From Thermoplasmata archaeon (GTDB taxonomy: Archaea > Thermoplasmatota > Thermoplasmata > Thermoplasmatales > Thermoplasmataceae): a DNA stretch of 64,000 bases. Shown one piece after another: positions 55,149 through 63,557 of this stretch. Numbering within the stretch: the first letter of the stretch is position 1; each line of letters opens with the position of its first letter. Location of the stretch: positions 618 to 64,617 of the forward strand of contig JAJZZM010000024.1 in assembly GCA_021797555.1 (NCBI GenBank), read 5' to 3'. The notes below the pieces were generated by a model that was not told the DNA's origin, did not search any database, and was given only the letters and a program-made list of their open reading frames with translations. A program made the position numbers and the translations under genes.

Positions 55149-56594
55149 ATGGAGATATTTTTCGATAGGGATAACGAATTAAAAAAGCTAATAACAGATA
55201 TTGAAAAACATAGGTCATTGATAGTATTATATGGTAACAGGAGAGTAGGAAAAACTGAACTTATAAAGAAAACAATAAATAAAATAGGTGGCATATATTT
55301 ATATGTAGATAACACAAAAAGTTCAAATTTATTGTTACAGGAATTTTCCGATACAATCAGAAGATATTTCAACACATCACTTTTTAATCCGCCTGACTGG
55401 GATTTGTTTATTAAAGGTTTATTTGAACTTTCAAGAAACAGACAAACAGTGGTTTATTTTGATGAATTTCAGAGATTTGAAGACATCAACAGATCTGTAT
55501 TTACGGCACTCCAAAAGAACGTTGATTTATACATCGACACATCAAGACTGTCAATTGTCTGTTCAGGCTCCTCAGTTGGACTAATAAAGAAAATATTTAT
55601 GGACAGAAATTTGCCCTTATACAAGAGAGCAACCTCTATAATGCATTTAAAAAATTTTGATTTTGTAACATCCTATAAATATTTGAAAATCAGTATCTAT
55701 GATGCAATCAAGGTATATTCAATATTCGGTGGTTCTCCACAATTTTACAAGTATTTTCGTTTGAACAGCATAAAAAACGTAGAGGGGATGATAAAGAGTA
55801 TTTTTTTGAGCAGTAACAGCATATACGTGTTTGAGCCCAGAGACTTCATTACTGAAGAATTCGGTAGGAGGTCACAAACATACTTCTCCATACTTTACTC
55901 TATTTCAAGCGGAAACACTAAAGTATCAGATATAGCAAATATTACGGATGTAAAAGCCACCTCAATGCAGCCTTATCTATTTGAAATGAAAGATATATTG
56001 AATTTGATAACATATGAACTACCTGTAACACATAAAAATAATAAAATTGATAAAAAAGGAATCTATAAACTAACCGATAATTATATGGAATTCTGGTTCA
56101 GCCAGTTTTATCCAAATATAAATCAATTTGAGCTCGGTAATTATAGTGGAGTAGTTAATTCATTAATACAGTCTGTCGATATGATAGTCCCGCACAAATT
56201 TGAAGAGATATGCAAAGAATTAATGATCTATATGAACAATGAAAAAGCGGATATTTTGCCTTTTAATATACAAAAAATTGGAAAATGGTGGGGCAGAAAC
56301 ACAAATAATAATCGTGATAGAGATCAGGAAGAAATAGATATTATCGCCTTGAATGAGGAGAAAAAGGCTATAATGTTTGGCGAATGCAAATGGACACACA
56401 GGCCTGTATGCGTTTCTGTGTATGAAGATTTAAAGAGAAAAGCTATGAGTGTAGAGTGGAATAATAAGGATAGAAATGATTATTTTATATTATTCAGCAA
56501 ATCCGGTTTTACAGATAAAATGAGAGACATTGCAGAAAAAGATAATGTATTATTATTCGATCTGGATAAAATTGAAGGTATACTTAAAAAATGA
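55149..56594 (+). CDS. Archaeal AAA ATPase with DUF234 domain
   Basis: In this 481-residue protein, residues 1-200 form a P-loop ATPase (Walker A YGNRRVGKTE at about 28-37, Walker B VVYFDEFQRF at about 99-108). A winged-helix segment follows (GNTKVSDIANITDVKATSMQ), then a C-terminal DUF234 nuclease-like domain with RDQEEIDIIAL and MFGECKWTHRP, a PD-(D/E)xK-like Asp/Glu-x-Lys pattern. Such ATPases are numerous in archaeal variable regions; their role is unknown. Its base composition is less AT-rich than the peptide genes on either side, and it is bracketed by transposase relics, supporting transfer. Confidence 0.85.
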   Translation: MEIFFDRDNELKKLITDIEKHRSLIVLYGNRRVGKTELIKKTINKIGGIYLYVDNTKSSNLLLQEFSDTIRRYFNTSLFNPPDWDLFIKGLFELSRNRQTVVYFDEFQRFEDINRSVFTALQKNVDLYIDTSRLSIVCSGSSVGLIKKIFMDRNLPLYKRATSIMHLKNFDFVTSYKYLKISIYDAIKVYSIFGGSPQFYKYFRLNSIKNVEGMIKSIFLSSNSIYVFEPRDFITEEFGRRSQTYFSILYSISSGNTKVSDIANITDVKATSMQPYLFEMKDILNLITYELPVTHKNNKIDKKGIYKLTDNYMEFWFSQFYPNINQFELGNYSGVVNSLIQSVDMIVPHKFEEICKELMIYMNNEKADILPFNIQKIGKWWGRNTNNNRDRDQEEIDIIALNEEKKAIMFGECKWTHRPVCVSVYEDLKRKAMSVEWNNKDRNDYFILFSKSGFTDKMRDIAEKDNVLLFDLDKIEGILKK

Positions 56595-56729
56595 AATAGA
56601 CAGAATATTATTTATATGATCCATGTTCTGAATTCCAGTATAATGGATGAATTTCCCAAGATTGTTATAAATTAAATGTATTTACCAGGAAGATTCATTA
56701 GAACTTTAATATATTTATACTCAACTCTA

Positions 56730-57002
56730 TTAACATTTACCCTTACCATCCTTAAATAATTCATTATTCATTTCAAACATTTCATGGCCATTGACTGTTC
56801 TTGATTCATAATAAATAGAATTCCTTTTTATTCTGGAAACAAATAATATATTTTTATCTGCAAGCAACCCGAATCTGTCTAAATTATAGTACCATAAATC
56901 AAATACCAGTATTGATAAGTAAAGCAGTTTATTATCAATATCGTTTATAAATATTATCAAATAAAGATGAATCATTGACATTTGCAGATGATATATATAC
57001 AT
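56730..57002 (-). pseudogene. Transposase remnant (IS4-like DDE)
   Basis: The minus-strand frame reads LLYLSILVFDLWYYNLDRFG, then LLADKNILFVSRIKRNSIYY, resembling the DxGYY-x-LxRF-LL-DxNIxFVSRIKxNSxY block of IS4-type transposases. The catalytic-Asp segment is preserved but the remainder is missing, and the flanks hold only fragments. It is probably the relic of an element that accompanied the ATPase gene. Confidence 0.6.
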
Positions 57003-57289
57003 TCAGTTGAATAGTAAATGGAAAATACTATTGATAAAATGTATTTTCATTCCATTAGATTCTCTTTTGTAATTACCGGAACCATTCATCAATATTTAAT
57101 GAATATTGAATCTACTGCAAATAAACGCATGTATTTGATGTATACCCTATAGCCATGTGCTTTTAATGTATGGTTTTAACAATTTATAAAATAATTTAAT
57201 GGATGGAATGTATGATTTATTGTTATTGCGTTTAGAGAGTCAGGATTGCTGATTCCATTATCGATGGATGTATCAGTTAGATCATGCAC

Positions 57290-57599
57290 ATCATTATTTC
57301 ATAGCATCTTGAATTTTAAATATATAGATAAAAATATATCAGCAAGTGTCTATGGATTAAAGCAGACGCTCAATGGTATAACACAGCCTTTTTCTGGTGT
57401 AATAATTGGATTTATTATAACATTTTATTTATTAAAATCAGCATTTTTATTTATATTTATAATATTCTTTATGGATTTTATTATTTTTAAGAGGTATAAA
57501 AAATGCGGAAATTTAATTTATATAATAAATTTTTTAATTAAGCAAAAATTATATGGCTAACAATAAAAACATAGGCTATAAAATATATTATAAAAAATA
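57290..57599 (+). pseudogene. Broken copy of exporter 2 C-terminus (direct repeat A2)
   Basis: The segment repeats 54243-54559, encoding FHSILNFKYIDKNISASVYG through QPFSGVIIGFIITFYLL. It has no start region or first ten helices. A short deletion before the stop shifts the frame, so the end differs from FLKSIKNAEI. It cannot be a transporter alone. The last ~60 bases of the repeat also encode the C-terminus of the membrane protein read from the opposite strand. Confidence 0.9.
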
Positions 57600-58023
57600 T
57601 ATAAATATAAATACTTACCTTATGCGCTCTTTTCTTCCATGATTGTAGTGTATATTCATTTTTATTGATATGACTTATATCTATAACATTGATAATAGAT
57701 GAGATTTCAATCAAAGACCAAAAAAATAAAAGTGCATAAAACAATATTGAAAAACCAGTTCCATATGATATTGACCATAAATTTACTGAAATATACAATG
57801 AAAGAATAAAAATAAAGTATATAAAAGGTCTGAAATCTTTAACCCTCATTATATTATTATTAAAATATATATATTTTTTTAATATATATCTAAAATACCA
57901 CATATCTGAAACGCCAATAAGCGTTGATAAGGAAAAAATTCCAAGTAAACCAGTAAATAAAATTGTTACCGGAATAATTATAATTAACATTATTAAAATC
58001 ATAGCTTTTATTAAATTGTTCAA
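57538..58023 (-). CDS. Four-helix membrane protein, partner of secreted precursor 58028
   Basis: I do not recognise a family. The likely start is TTG at 58023, giving 161 residues, or ATG at 58002, giving 154; a longer frame to 58203 overlaps the upstream gene and lacks sense. Four hydrophobic helices are visible, the first being MILIMLIIIIPVTILF and the last IYIFFIIYFIAYVFIV. It starts four bases after the stop of the secreted-protein gene, so the two are coupled. The pairing parallels the secreted-protein/small-membrane-protein pairs at 19.7-21.5 kb. An immunity or processing role is inferred. Confidence 0.6.
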   Translation of the reverse strand: MNNLIKAMILIMLIIIIPVTILFTGLLGIFSLSTLIGVSDMWYFRYILKKYIYFNNNIMRVKDFRPFIYFIFILSLYISVNLWSISYGTGFSILFYALLFFWSLIEISSIINVIDISHINKNEYTLQSWKKRAHKVSIYIYIFFIIYFIAYVFIVSHIIFA

Positions 58024-58027
58024 AATA

Positions 58028-58900
58028 TCACCATGGTGGTTCCTGATATGGATTCCATACACTATTATGCGGAAAATATTCTTCATAAAATTCTGGTGAT
58101 GTTGGTGAATAATTACGTCCGCCTGCAATTGCAACAGGTATAAATGTTCCACTGCTGTGTGAATTTGCTGAACCTGTAAATGCACCCTCTTCCCCGTATA
58201 CACCTATGCTATAGAAATTCCACCATTGTGTACCCCAGCTTGCACCTATATCGAAATAAACTGTAGGGTCATGATTTTCATATGCATATACATCCATTGC
58301 AACATAATTAGCAGCCAGTACAGCCACTACTACAGGTACTACGGTTGATGCAATAGATGCTTCGGCATATGCTGGAGCCGATGACACAGTTACTGAAACA
58401 CCTGTGGCAACAACCTCACCAAAAACTGCCATTATTTCAGTTATATCTGTAGTTGTTATTATTGGTATTTTTGTAACAGATAATACTGCAGCATAATTTT
58501 TAGGAAATTTATAATAAACATTAGAGCAGCCTAATGGAACTTTACCTGCATTATTATTTGGTATTATTGTAATATTCATGTATATGTTATTACCTGATGA
58601 AAATACATTTACTTCTCCGAAATTTCCGCTTTTTATTATGCTTTGATTTTTTACCATGTTATTATTTAAATTAAACAATATATTTATATGTAATATATTA
58701 TTAGTTTTATTTAAACTATAATTATATCTATCTAATTTTAAAGGATTAAATGTACTTTTAATTACATTTTTATTTGATGAAACCTGTGGTAAATTTTTAT
58801 TTATTGCATTATTATGAGAAACATTATCTGATAATGGAACAAAAGAAACCATTAAGAATATTGATATCATTATAACACCCATTATTATTTTTCTATTCAT
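58028..58900 (-). CDS. Secreted precursor-like protein 2 (signal peptide, hydrophobic and aromatic C-terminus)
   Basis: No named family is recognised. The 290-residue protein has a signal peptide (MNRK then IIMGVIMISIFLMVSFVPL) and an Asn-rich middle with several NxT/S sites. An Ala/Val/Thr hydrophobic stretch runs from about residue 152 to 206 (EIMAVFGEVVATGVSVTVSS, later VVPVVVAVLAANYVAMDVYA). A Gly/Tyr/Trp-rich C-terminus then ends NPYQEPPW. The layout matches the 305-residue protein at 19689, though the sequences differ. A coupled membrane-protein gene follows directly. It could be a bacteriocin-like precursor or a surface protein; length and context favour neither decisively. Confidence 0.55.
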   Translation of the reverse strand: MNRKIIMGVIMISIFLMVSFVPLSDNVSHNNAINKNLPQVSSNKNVIKSTFNPLKLDRYNYSLNKTNNILHINILFNLNNNMVKNQSIIKSGNFGEVNVFSSGNNIYMNITIIPNNNAGKVPLGCSNVYYKFPKNYAAVLSVTKIPIITTTDITEIMAVFGEVVATGVSVTVSSAPAYAEASIASTVVPVVVAVLAANYVAMDVYAYENHDPTVYFDIGASWGTQWWNFYSIGVYGEEGAFTGSANSHSSGTFIPVAIAGGRNYSPTSPEFYEEYFPHNSVWNPYQEPPW

Positions 58901-58969
58901 AACAATATTAATACTTTGATATATATATCGATAATAATATTAATAAATAATTTATTAATAAATTATATA

Positions 58970-59010
58970 ACTATAGCCTTAGATCCGGGTTCAAATCCCG
59001 GCATATAATA
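58970..59010 (+). other. tRNA 3'-end fragment (T arm), possible att remnant
   Basis: The sequence CCGGGTTCAAATCCCGG at 58985-59001 is a perfect T stem-loop. It is preceded by a short variable-region-like AGAT and followed by an AT-rich, decayed acceptor strand. No D arm, anticodon arm or 5' acceptor lies upstream, so this is a fragment, not a gene. tRNA 3' ends are classic integration sites, and it lies exactly between the accessory genes and the next stable gene. Confidence 0.65.
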
Positions 59011-59035
59011 ATCAAAGCTCAACCATGAAAATATT

Positions 59036-60454
59036 TTATTCATCGGTGGAAGTTATTGTTGTAGTTTTTGTCTCATTTGTATTTATGTCTATATCATCTT
59101 TTTCAGGTGTTAATCTTTTACCCTTTGTTTCAGGTCCTATATACTGACCAACACCAACTATTACTGCACCTATCATCAGTAACACTGCTGTTGAAAACCA
59201 TATATTCGTTGGCGTATCTATAGATGAAAATAAATATTTGTGCATTAATGGCACGTATATAGAAAACCACCCTCCTATAAATATTCCTGATGAATAGCCA
59301 AAACCAACGCCTGATGATCTCATAGACGTTTTAAACCTTTCAGATAAATATACCGGTATTATTCCCCACGGTGCCTGTGTTATAAAGCCAACGGTTAAAA
59401 CTGATGCATATGTTAGCATAACATTTCCTGTGCTTGCGCCATAAAATATACCATAAAACGCCGGAATCGCAAGCACCAGGGTCAACGGAACCCAGATTAA
59501 TAATAATTTTCTTCTTCCAACCTTTTGTGAGAGTGCACCAAAGAATATTGCACCTATAAATGCAGAAACCAAAGAATATGTATATATTGTTGTTGCAGAT
59601 CCAAATGATAAAATGCTTGGTTTTGATTCAAGTATTGTTGGAACAAATGCAAATAATGAATATGCAAAGAAGAACATTCCGGTCATAAATATCATGACCT
59701 GAATGAAATCCTTCCTATACTTTTTTCTGAAAAGATCTGTAAATGGGTTTTTTCTTATTTTATTCTCCTTTTTAAGATTGTTAAATGCTGGTGTATCGTT
59801 CATTGTTAATCTTACTATCAATGCTATGAAAACAGGTATTAATGTTGTTAGAAATAAATATCTCCAGGCATATGCCTTTATCGCCGCTATGCCAAAATAG
59901 CCTGTAAATGATGCAACTATGGCCGCTGCAAGTAATGCACCAAATGAAAAACCTCCCTGAACTATGCCGCTTATTAAACCCCTGAACCTTAATGGCGTCC
60001 ACTCCATTACAAATGGATGGCCCGCAGCATATTCACCGCCAGCGAAGGTTCCTACACCCATTCTTATTAAAACAAACAAAATAAATGCTATTATACCAAC
60101 ACTTGCATATGTTGGCAAAGCCGATGTTAATGTGCTTGCAATTCCCAAACCAAGTATTGTTATAATAAGATCCTTTTTTCTTCCTATTTTATCGCCCATA
60201 TGGCCAAAAATTGCGGAACCTAGGGGCCTGAAAATAATTGTTAATGAATATGCAAATATAATTGTAAATGTTCCAAGCAGGGCTGTTGATGGCGGCAATA
60301 AAACAGCAGCAAGTACAGGTGCTGTTGTTAATATCATTGTTAAATCAAATGCATCAAGCAAAAATCCAAAAAACTGTGATGTTGTTGCCTTAGCCGATTC
60401 TGCACCGAAATGCTCAACCCTGCCTGTTAATCTCTGTTTTTCGTTAACATCCAT
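59036..60454 (-). CDS. MFS transporter (metabolite:H+ symporter type)
   Basis: The 472-residue, ~12-helix carrier has the first loop [14 protein letters not shown] (about residues 80-93), then [20 protein letters not shown] and EWTPLRFRG, typical of the metabolite-proton symporter branch. [12 protein letters not shown] is the second-half repeat. The N-terminus is soluble and charged and the C-terminal tail is Thr/Asp-rich. Substrate is unassigned. It ends next to the tRNA fragment, with its promoter in the AT-rich gap facing tsr3. Confidence 0.87.
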   Translation of the reverse strand: MDVNEKQRLTGRVEHFGAESAKATTSQFFGFLLDAFDLTMILTTAPVLAAVLLPPSTALLGTFTIIFAYSLTIIFRPLGSAIFGHMGDKIGRKKDLIITILGLGIASTLTSALPTYASVGIIAFILFVLIRMGVGTFAGGEYAAGHPFVMEWTPLRFRGLISGIVQGGFSFGALLAAAIVASFTGYFGIAAIKAYAWRYLFLTTLIPVFIALIVRLTMNDTPAFNNLKKENKIRKNPFTDLFRKKYRKDFIQVMIFMTGMFFFAYSLFAFVPTILESKPSILSFGSATTIYTYSLVSAFIGAIFFGALSQKVGRRKLLLIWVPLTLVLAIPAFYGIFYGASTGNVMLTYASVLTVGFITQAPWGIIPVYLSERFKTSMRSSGVGFGYSSGIFIGGWFSIYVPLMHKYLFSSIDTPTNIWFSTAVLLMIGAVIVGVGQYIGPETKGKRLTPEKDDIDINTNETKTTTITSTDE

Positions 60455-60628
60455 GTAAACGTATATATTTATAGTATTTAATATTATCTATAATAGTATA
60501 TAATACTATTATACAATACATATTTTTATATATATTTTATAGTAATTATTTTTAATAATTTTTTATATATTAATATTATTAATTTTAAATATTTTTTTAT
60601 ATTTATTTATTATTACATAAAAATATAA

Positions 60629-61123
60629 ATGATAAAAGTTTTTTATGTATATTTAAGGCAGGATGACCCTAAAAAATCAACAATGAAGAAACTAGAAAGA
60701 TACGGCCTTGCAAAAAAAATACCCTTAATAAGCATATATAATAAAATATTTTTAACGCCATATGTAGATAATTATATACTAAATAAGGATAAATTTTTAT
60801 ATAATGAAAAGGGCATTGCAGTAATAGACGGTTCATGGAATTTAATAAACACAATAGAAAATATTAAAAATAAAAATGCAAGGAAGATACCATTATTATT
60901 GCCTGTTAATCCTGTAAACTATGGAAAGCCAGGAAAATTATCATCACTTGAGGCAATAGCGGCATCACTTTTTATAATGGGATATAATGATCTTGCAGAG
61001 GAAATAATATCAAAATATTCATGGTCACAGAATTTTATAAAAACAAATATAAATCCATTAAATGATTACATAAAATGTAACAGCAATGATGAATGTATAG
61101 AAATGGAAAAATCTTATTTTTGA
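60629..61123 (+). CDS. tsr3: Tsr3-like rRNA aminocarboxypropyltransferase
   Basis: The 164-residue protein matches Tsr3/DUF367, which transfers the aminocarboxypropyl group of SAM to a hypermodified uridine in 16S/18S rRNA. Marks are YLRQDDPKKSTMKKLERYGL near the N-terminus, AVIDGSWN, LLLPVNPVNYGKPGKLSSLE (about residues 90-109) and AIAASLFIMGY. Length is typical. Its end overlaps the convergent PP-loop gene by ten bases. Confidence 0.92.
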   Translation: MIKVFYVYLRQDDPKKSTMKKLERYGLAKKIPLISIYNKIFLTPYVDNYILNKDKFLYNEKGIAVIDGSWNLINTIENIKNKNARKIPLLLPVNPVNYGKPGKLSSLEAIAASLFIMGYNDLAEEIISKYSWSQNFIKTNINPLNDYIKCNSNDECIEMEKSYF

Positions 61124-62529
61124 ATTTTAATCCATTTATTATTTTTTAATTCATAAATTCCATTTGAGTATTTATTAAAAATATTATATATATTATCTCT
61201 GAATATTTCTGGAACAATTGAAAATGGCTTTTTTTCATATGGCAATATATGTATCCCGTTTATATGATCACATTCCTGGCAATCGCCATTTATAAAGCCC
61301 AATTTCATTTCTGTGTAATTTATTTCATCTGGATCGAGCCTTAGCCTTGAATGCATTACCCTTCTCTTTAAAAGCCTTACATCGTCGCTGCTGTAAAGTA
61401 TTTCCTCTGGATTTCCATTATTTGCCTCTATAAATAATAATATGCCTATGCATTTTGAGCATTTCCCACACGGATATATTTTTCCATCCTTTTCATGGCA
61501 TGAATGGCATGACCTCTGGTTTAAATATAAATCATGATATCTATTAATTAAAATTTTTTCCTCCAATGATCCGGTTACAGGATAAACTATGGAATAAACA
61601 TATGAATTTATTTTTTTATTTTTAAAGTATTCTGAAACCATATTATTAAAATCATATGTCTGGTCAAATATGCCATAATAATACTTTAATCCATGGAAAT
61701 CAGTCATTTCCCTTGGATCATCAAATTCATCGCCCATTATTATATTGCCTATTTTATATTTTAATAATAACGGTATTAACAGGAAAATATAAATTGGAAA
61801 TATAAAAACCTGAATAGGATAATCATCAGATCTTATATCTATATTTTCAGTTTTTATTATTTTTATATGCTTTAATGTTTCATGATAAAATCTATCAAGA
61901 TTTGACCAGACCTTTTTAACATTTTTAAAATTTTTATTGTAATAATCATATGCTGTTTTTGCAGTAATCCAGTGAGAACCTGATTCCTCAAAATAAAAGG
62001 AATAATTATCATCATTATTATTTATTTCATTGAATATGCCATAGGCAAGAAGACTTTCCTTTCCGCTGGAAGACATTATTATAACCTTTTTATTATCTAT
62101 ATTGTTTTTATAATCATCGTTATAATTATATTTGCATACAAGCTCTGTTATTCCATTAGCATTGTATTCGGTTATATCATCTTCATTTGGTATGTATTCG
62201 TCTTTTATAAAATCATATCTTCTGTTTATTATTTTATTTATGAAAACTTCGTGTGCATTTATTTTCATAAATTTTTTAATTATATCCTTATCATTTTCAG
62301 AAACAGGATAATTAAGCGTTAATTTTCTTGCAAAATATGTAAAATTTATTACAGGCATTGTTAAAATAAGACCTGCCATATTTTCATTAACATTGATTTC
62401 ATCATTGTATGTAAAAATTAACTTAAAATTATAGTCATCCATTTTTATATTTCCTGTTATGTGATTTCTCTCTATTTTATCTATACTTACCTCAATGTTT
62501 CCGAATGAAATTATTTTATCGATATACAT
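61114..62529 (-). CDS. PP-loop ATPase-type protein, MurL-like
   Basis: This 471-residue protein has a variant PP-loop (IMSSSGKESLLAYG, about residues 151-164), so it probably adenylates a substrate. GDEFDDPREM, YYGIFDQTYDFNNMVSEYF, and a Cys cluster CHSC...CGKCSKCIG (about 350-370) recall MurL-type glutamate epimerases of bacterial peptidoglycan synthesis, which also use ATP. This resemblance is from pattern only. The start overlaps the stop of the DUF1611 gene by one base. With that neighbour, an amino-acid epimerisation or modification role is a reasonable guess; archaea of this group lack peptidoglycan. Confidence 0.6.
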   Translation of the reverse strand: MYIDKIISFGNIEVSIDKIERNHITGNIKMDDYNFKLIFTYNDEINVNENMAGLILTMPVINFTYFARKLTLNYPVSENDKDIIKKFMKINAHEVFINKIINRRYDFIKDEYIPNEDDITEYNANGITELVCKYNYNDDYKNNIDNKKVIIMSSSGKESLLAYGIFNEINNNDDNYSFYFEESGSHWITAKTAYDYYNKNFKNVKKVWSNLDRFYHETLKHIKIIKTENIDIRSDDYPIQVFIFPIYIFLLIPLLLKYKIGNIIMGDEFDDPREMTDFHGLKYYYGIFDQTYDFNNMVSEYFKNKKINSYVYSIVYPVTGSLEEKILINRYHDLYLNQRSCHSCHEKDGKIYPCGKCSKCIGILLFIEANNGNPEEILYSSDDVRLLKRRVMHSRLRLDPDEINYTEMKLGFINGDCQECDHINGIHILPYEKKPFSIVPEIFRDNIYNIFNKYSNGIYELKNNKWIKIQK

Positions 62530-63557
62530 TATAAATCAACTATTACATCTGTAATTTTTTCAAATTCCTCCAGTGGATCAAATACAGGCATATTATATTT
62601 ACTTTCAAGTTTTTCTTTTTCTGCATTTATTTCATTGCTCTTCATGTTTTCGGTATTTAATGATATGGCTATAACTTTTTTATTTGATACAAGCTCTAAG
62701 ACTTTTATATATTTATCCAACGGTTCTATAGGATATTCTGGGAATCCATCATAAAATTTTCTTTTAGGTGCATGCTGCAGTATTATGGCATCAGGCCTCA
62801 TTGCACCTATAATTTCAAAGCCCCCCGGATACGCAGGGTGAAGTATAGATCCTTGGCCTTCAAGGAACATATATTCCGGCCTTTCTTCCTGCCACGCCTT
62901 ATAAGTTATGTATTCCAGAGAACCCGCAACAAAATCGTTTATTATTGAATCCATAACTACAGTATATTTAAATCCCTGCATCCATGATGTTTGCCCGGTG
63001 CCTATTAACTCAGACCTTTTGCCAATATCATTCATGGCCCTGTTTAAATAAACTGCTGTTGTCCTTTTTCCTATTGCACTGTCAGTCCCTAGAACAGCTA
63101 TTTTCTTTGATTTTACTTCCTCAATTTTACCTGTAAATGAATATTCATATTTACTGAACATTTTTCTAACATCTGTTATTTTCACGCCATATATTTTTGC
63201 AAGTTTGGCGAATTCTGGGTCATCGCTTATATACTGGTGTAATCCGTTTACTATATTCATTCCTGCAGTTATGGCATCCGAAACATATTTCCTGTATTCT
63301 AATGGTAAATATCCGCCATCTGTTGCAACGCCTATTATAAAAGTTTCGCACCCAAGGTTTTTTGCCTCTGTTACGTTTTTTACAATTTTTATTCCCCTTT
63401 CCTTGCCCATTAAAACATGGCCAGCATCCATGCCATAATACCTTGAATCTATAACTGCAACTATATCATAACGCTTGCTATACCTTACAAGGCCATTGGC
63501 TGTTTTACCATAGGTTGTTGCAAAGACACCCTCTGATAATATTACTGCCTTTTCCAT
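62529..63557 (-). CDS. DUF1611-family P-loop protein (DgcN-like)
   Basis: The 342-residue protein has an N-terminal Rossmann-like region (ILSEGVFATTYGKTANGLVR, then VAVIDSRYYGMDAGHVL). The C-terminal P-loop domain carries KIAVLGTDSAIGKRTTAVYL (about residues 168-187), TGQTSWMQGF and FLEGQGSILHPAYPG. This is the DUF1611 arrangement; some bacterial members (DgcN) act in D-glutamate catabolism. The start overlaps the end of a PLP-enzyme gene and its stop touches the PP-loop gene, so the three are one operon. Substrate unproven. Confidence 0.83.
   Translation of the reverse strand: MEKAVILSEGVFATTYGKTANGLVRYSKRYDIVAVIDSRYYGMDAGHVLMGKERGIKIVKNVTEAKNLGCETFIIGVATDGGYLPLEYRKYVSDAITAGMNIVNGLHQYISDDPEFAKLAKIYGVKITDVRKMFSKYEYSFTGKIEEVKSKKIAVLGTDSAIGKRTTAVYLNRAMNDIGKRSELIGTGQTSWMQGFKYTVVMDSIINDFVAGSLEYITYKAWQEERPEYMFLEGQGSILHPAYPGGFEIIGAMRPDAIILQHAPKRKFYDGFPEYPIEPLDKYIKVLELVSNKKVIAISLNTENMKSNEINAEKEKLESKYNMPVFDPLEEFEKITDVIVDL

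Noticed and set aside
57538-58203. 221-codon version of the membrane protein
   Set aside because: The first ~60 codons overlap the secreted-protein gene in another frame and are His/Gln-rich nonsense; hydrophobic helices begin after the TTG/ATG at 58023/58002.
58970-59010. Complete tRNA gene
   Set aside because: Only a T arm is present; no acceptor 5' strand, D arm or anticodon arm lies upstream, so it is listed as a fragment.
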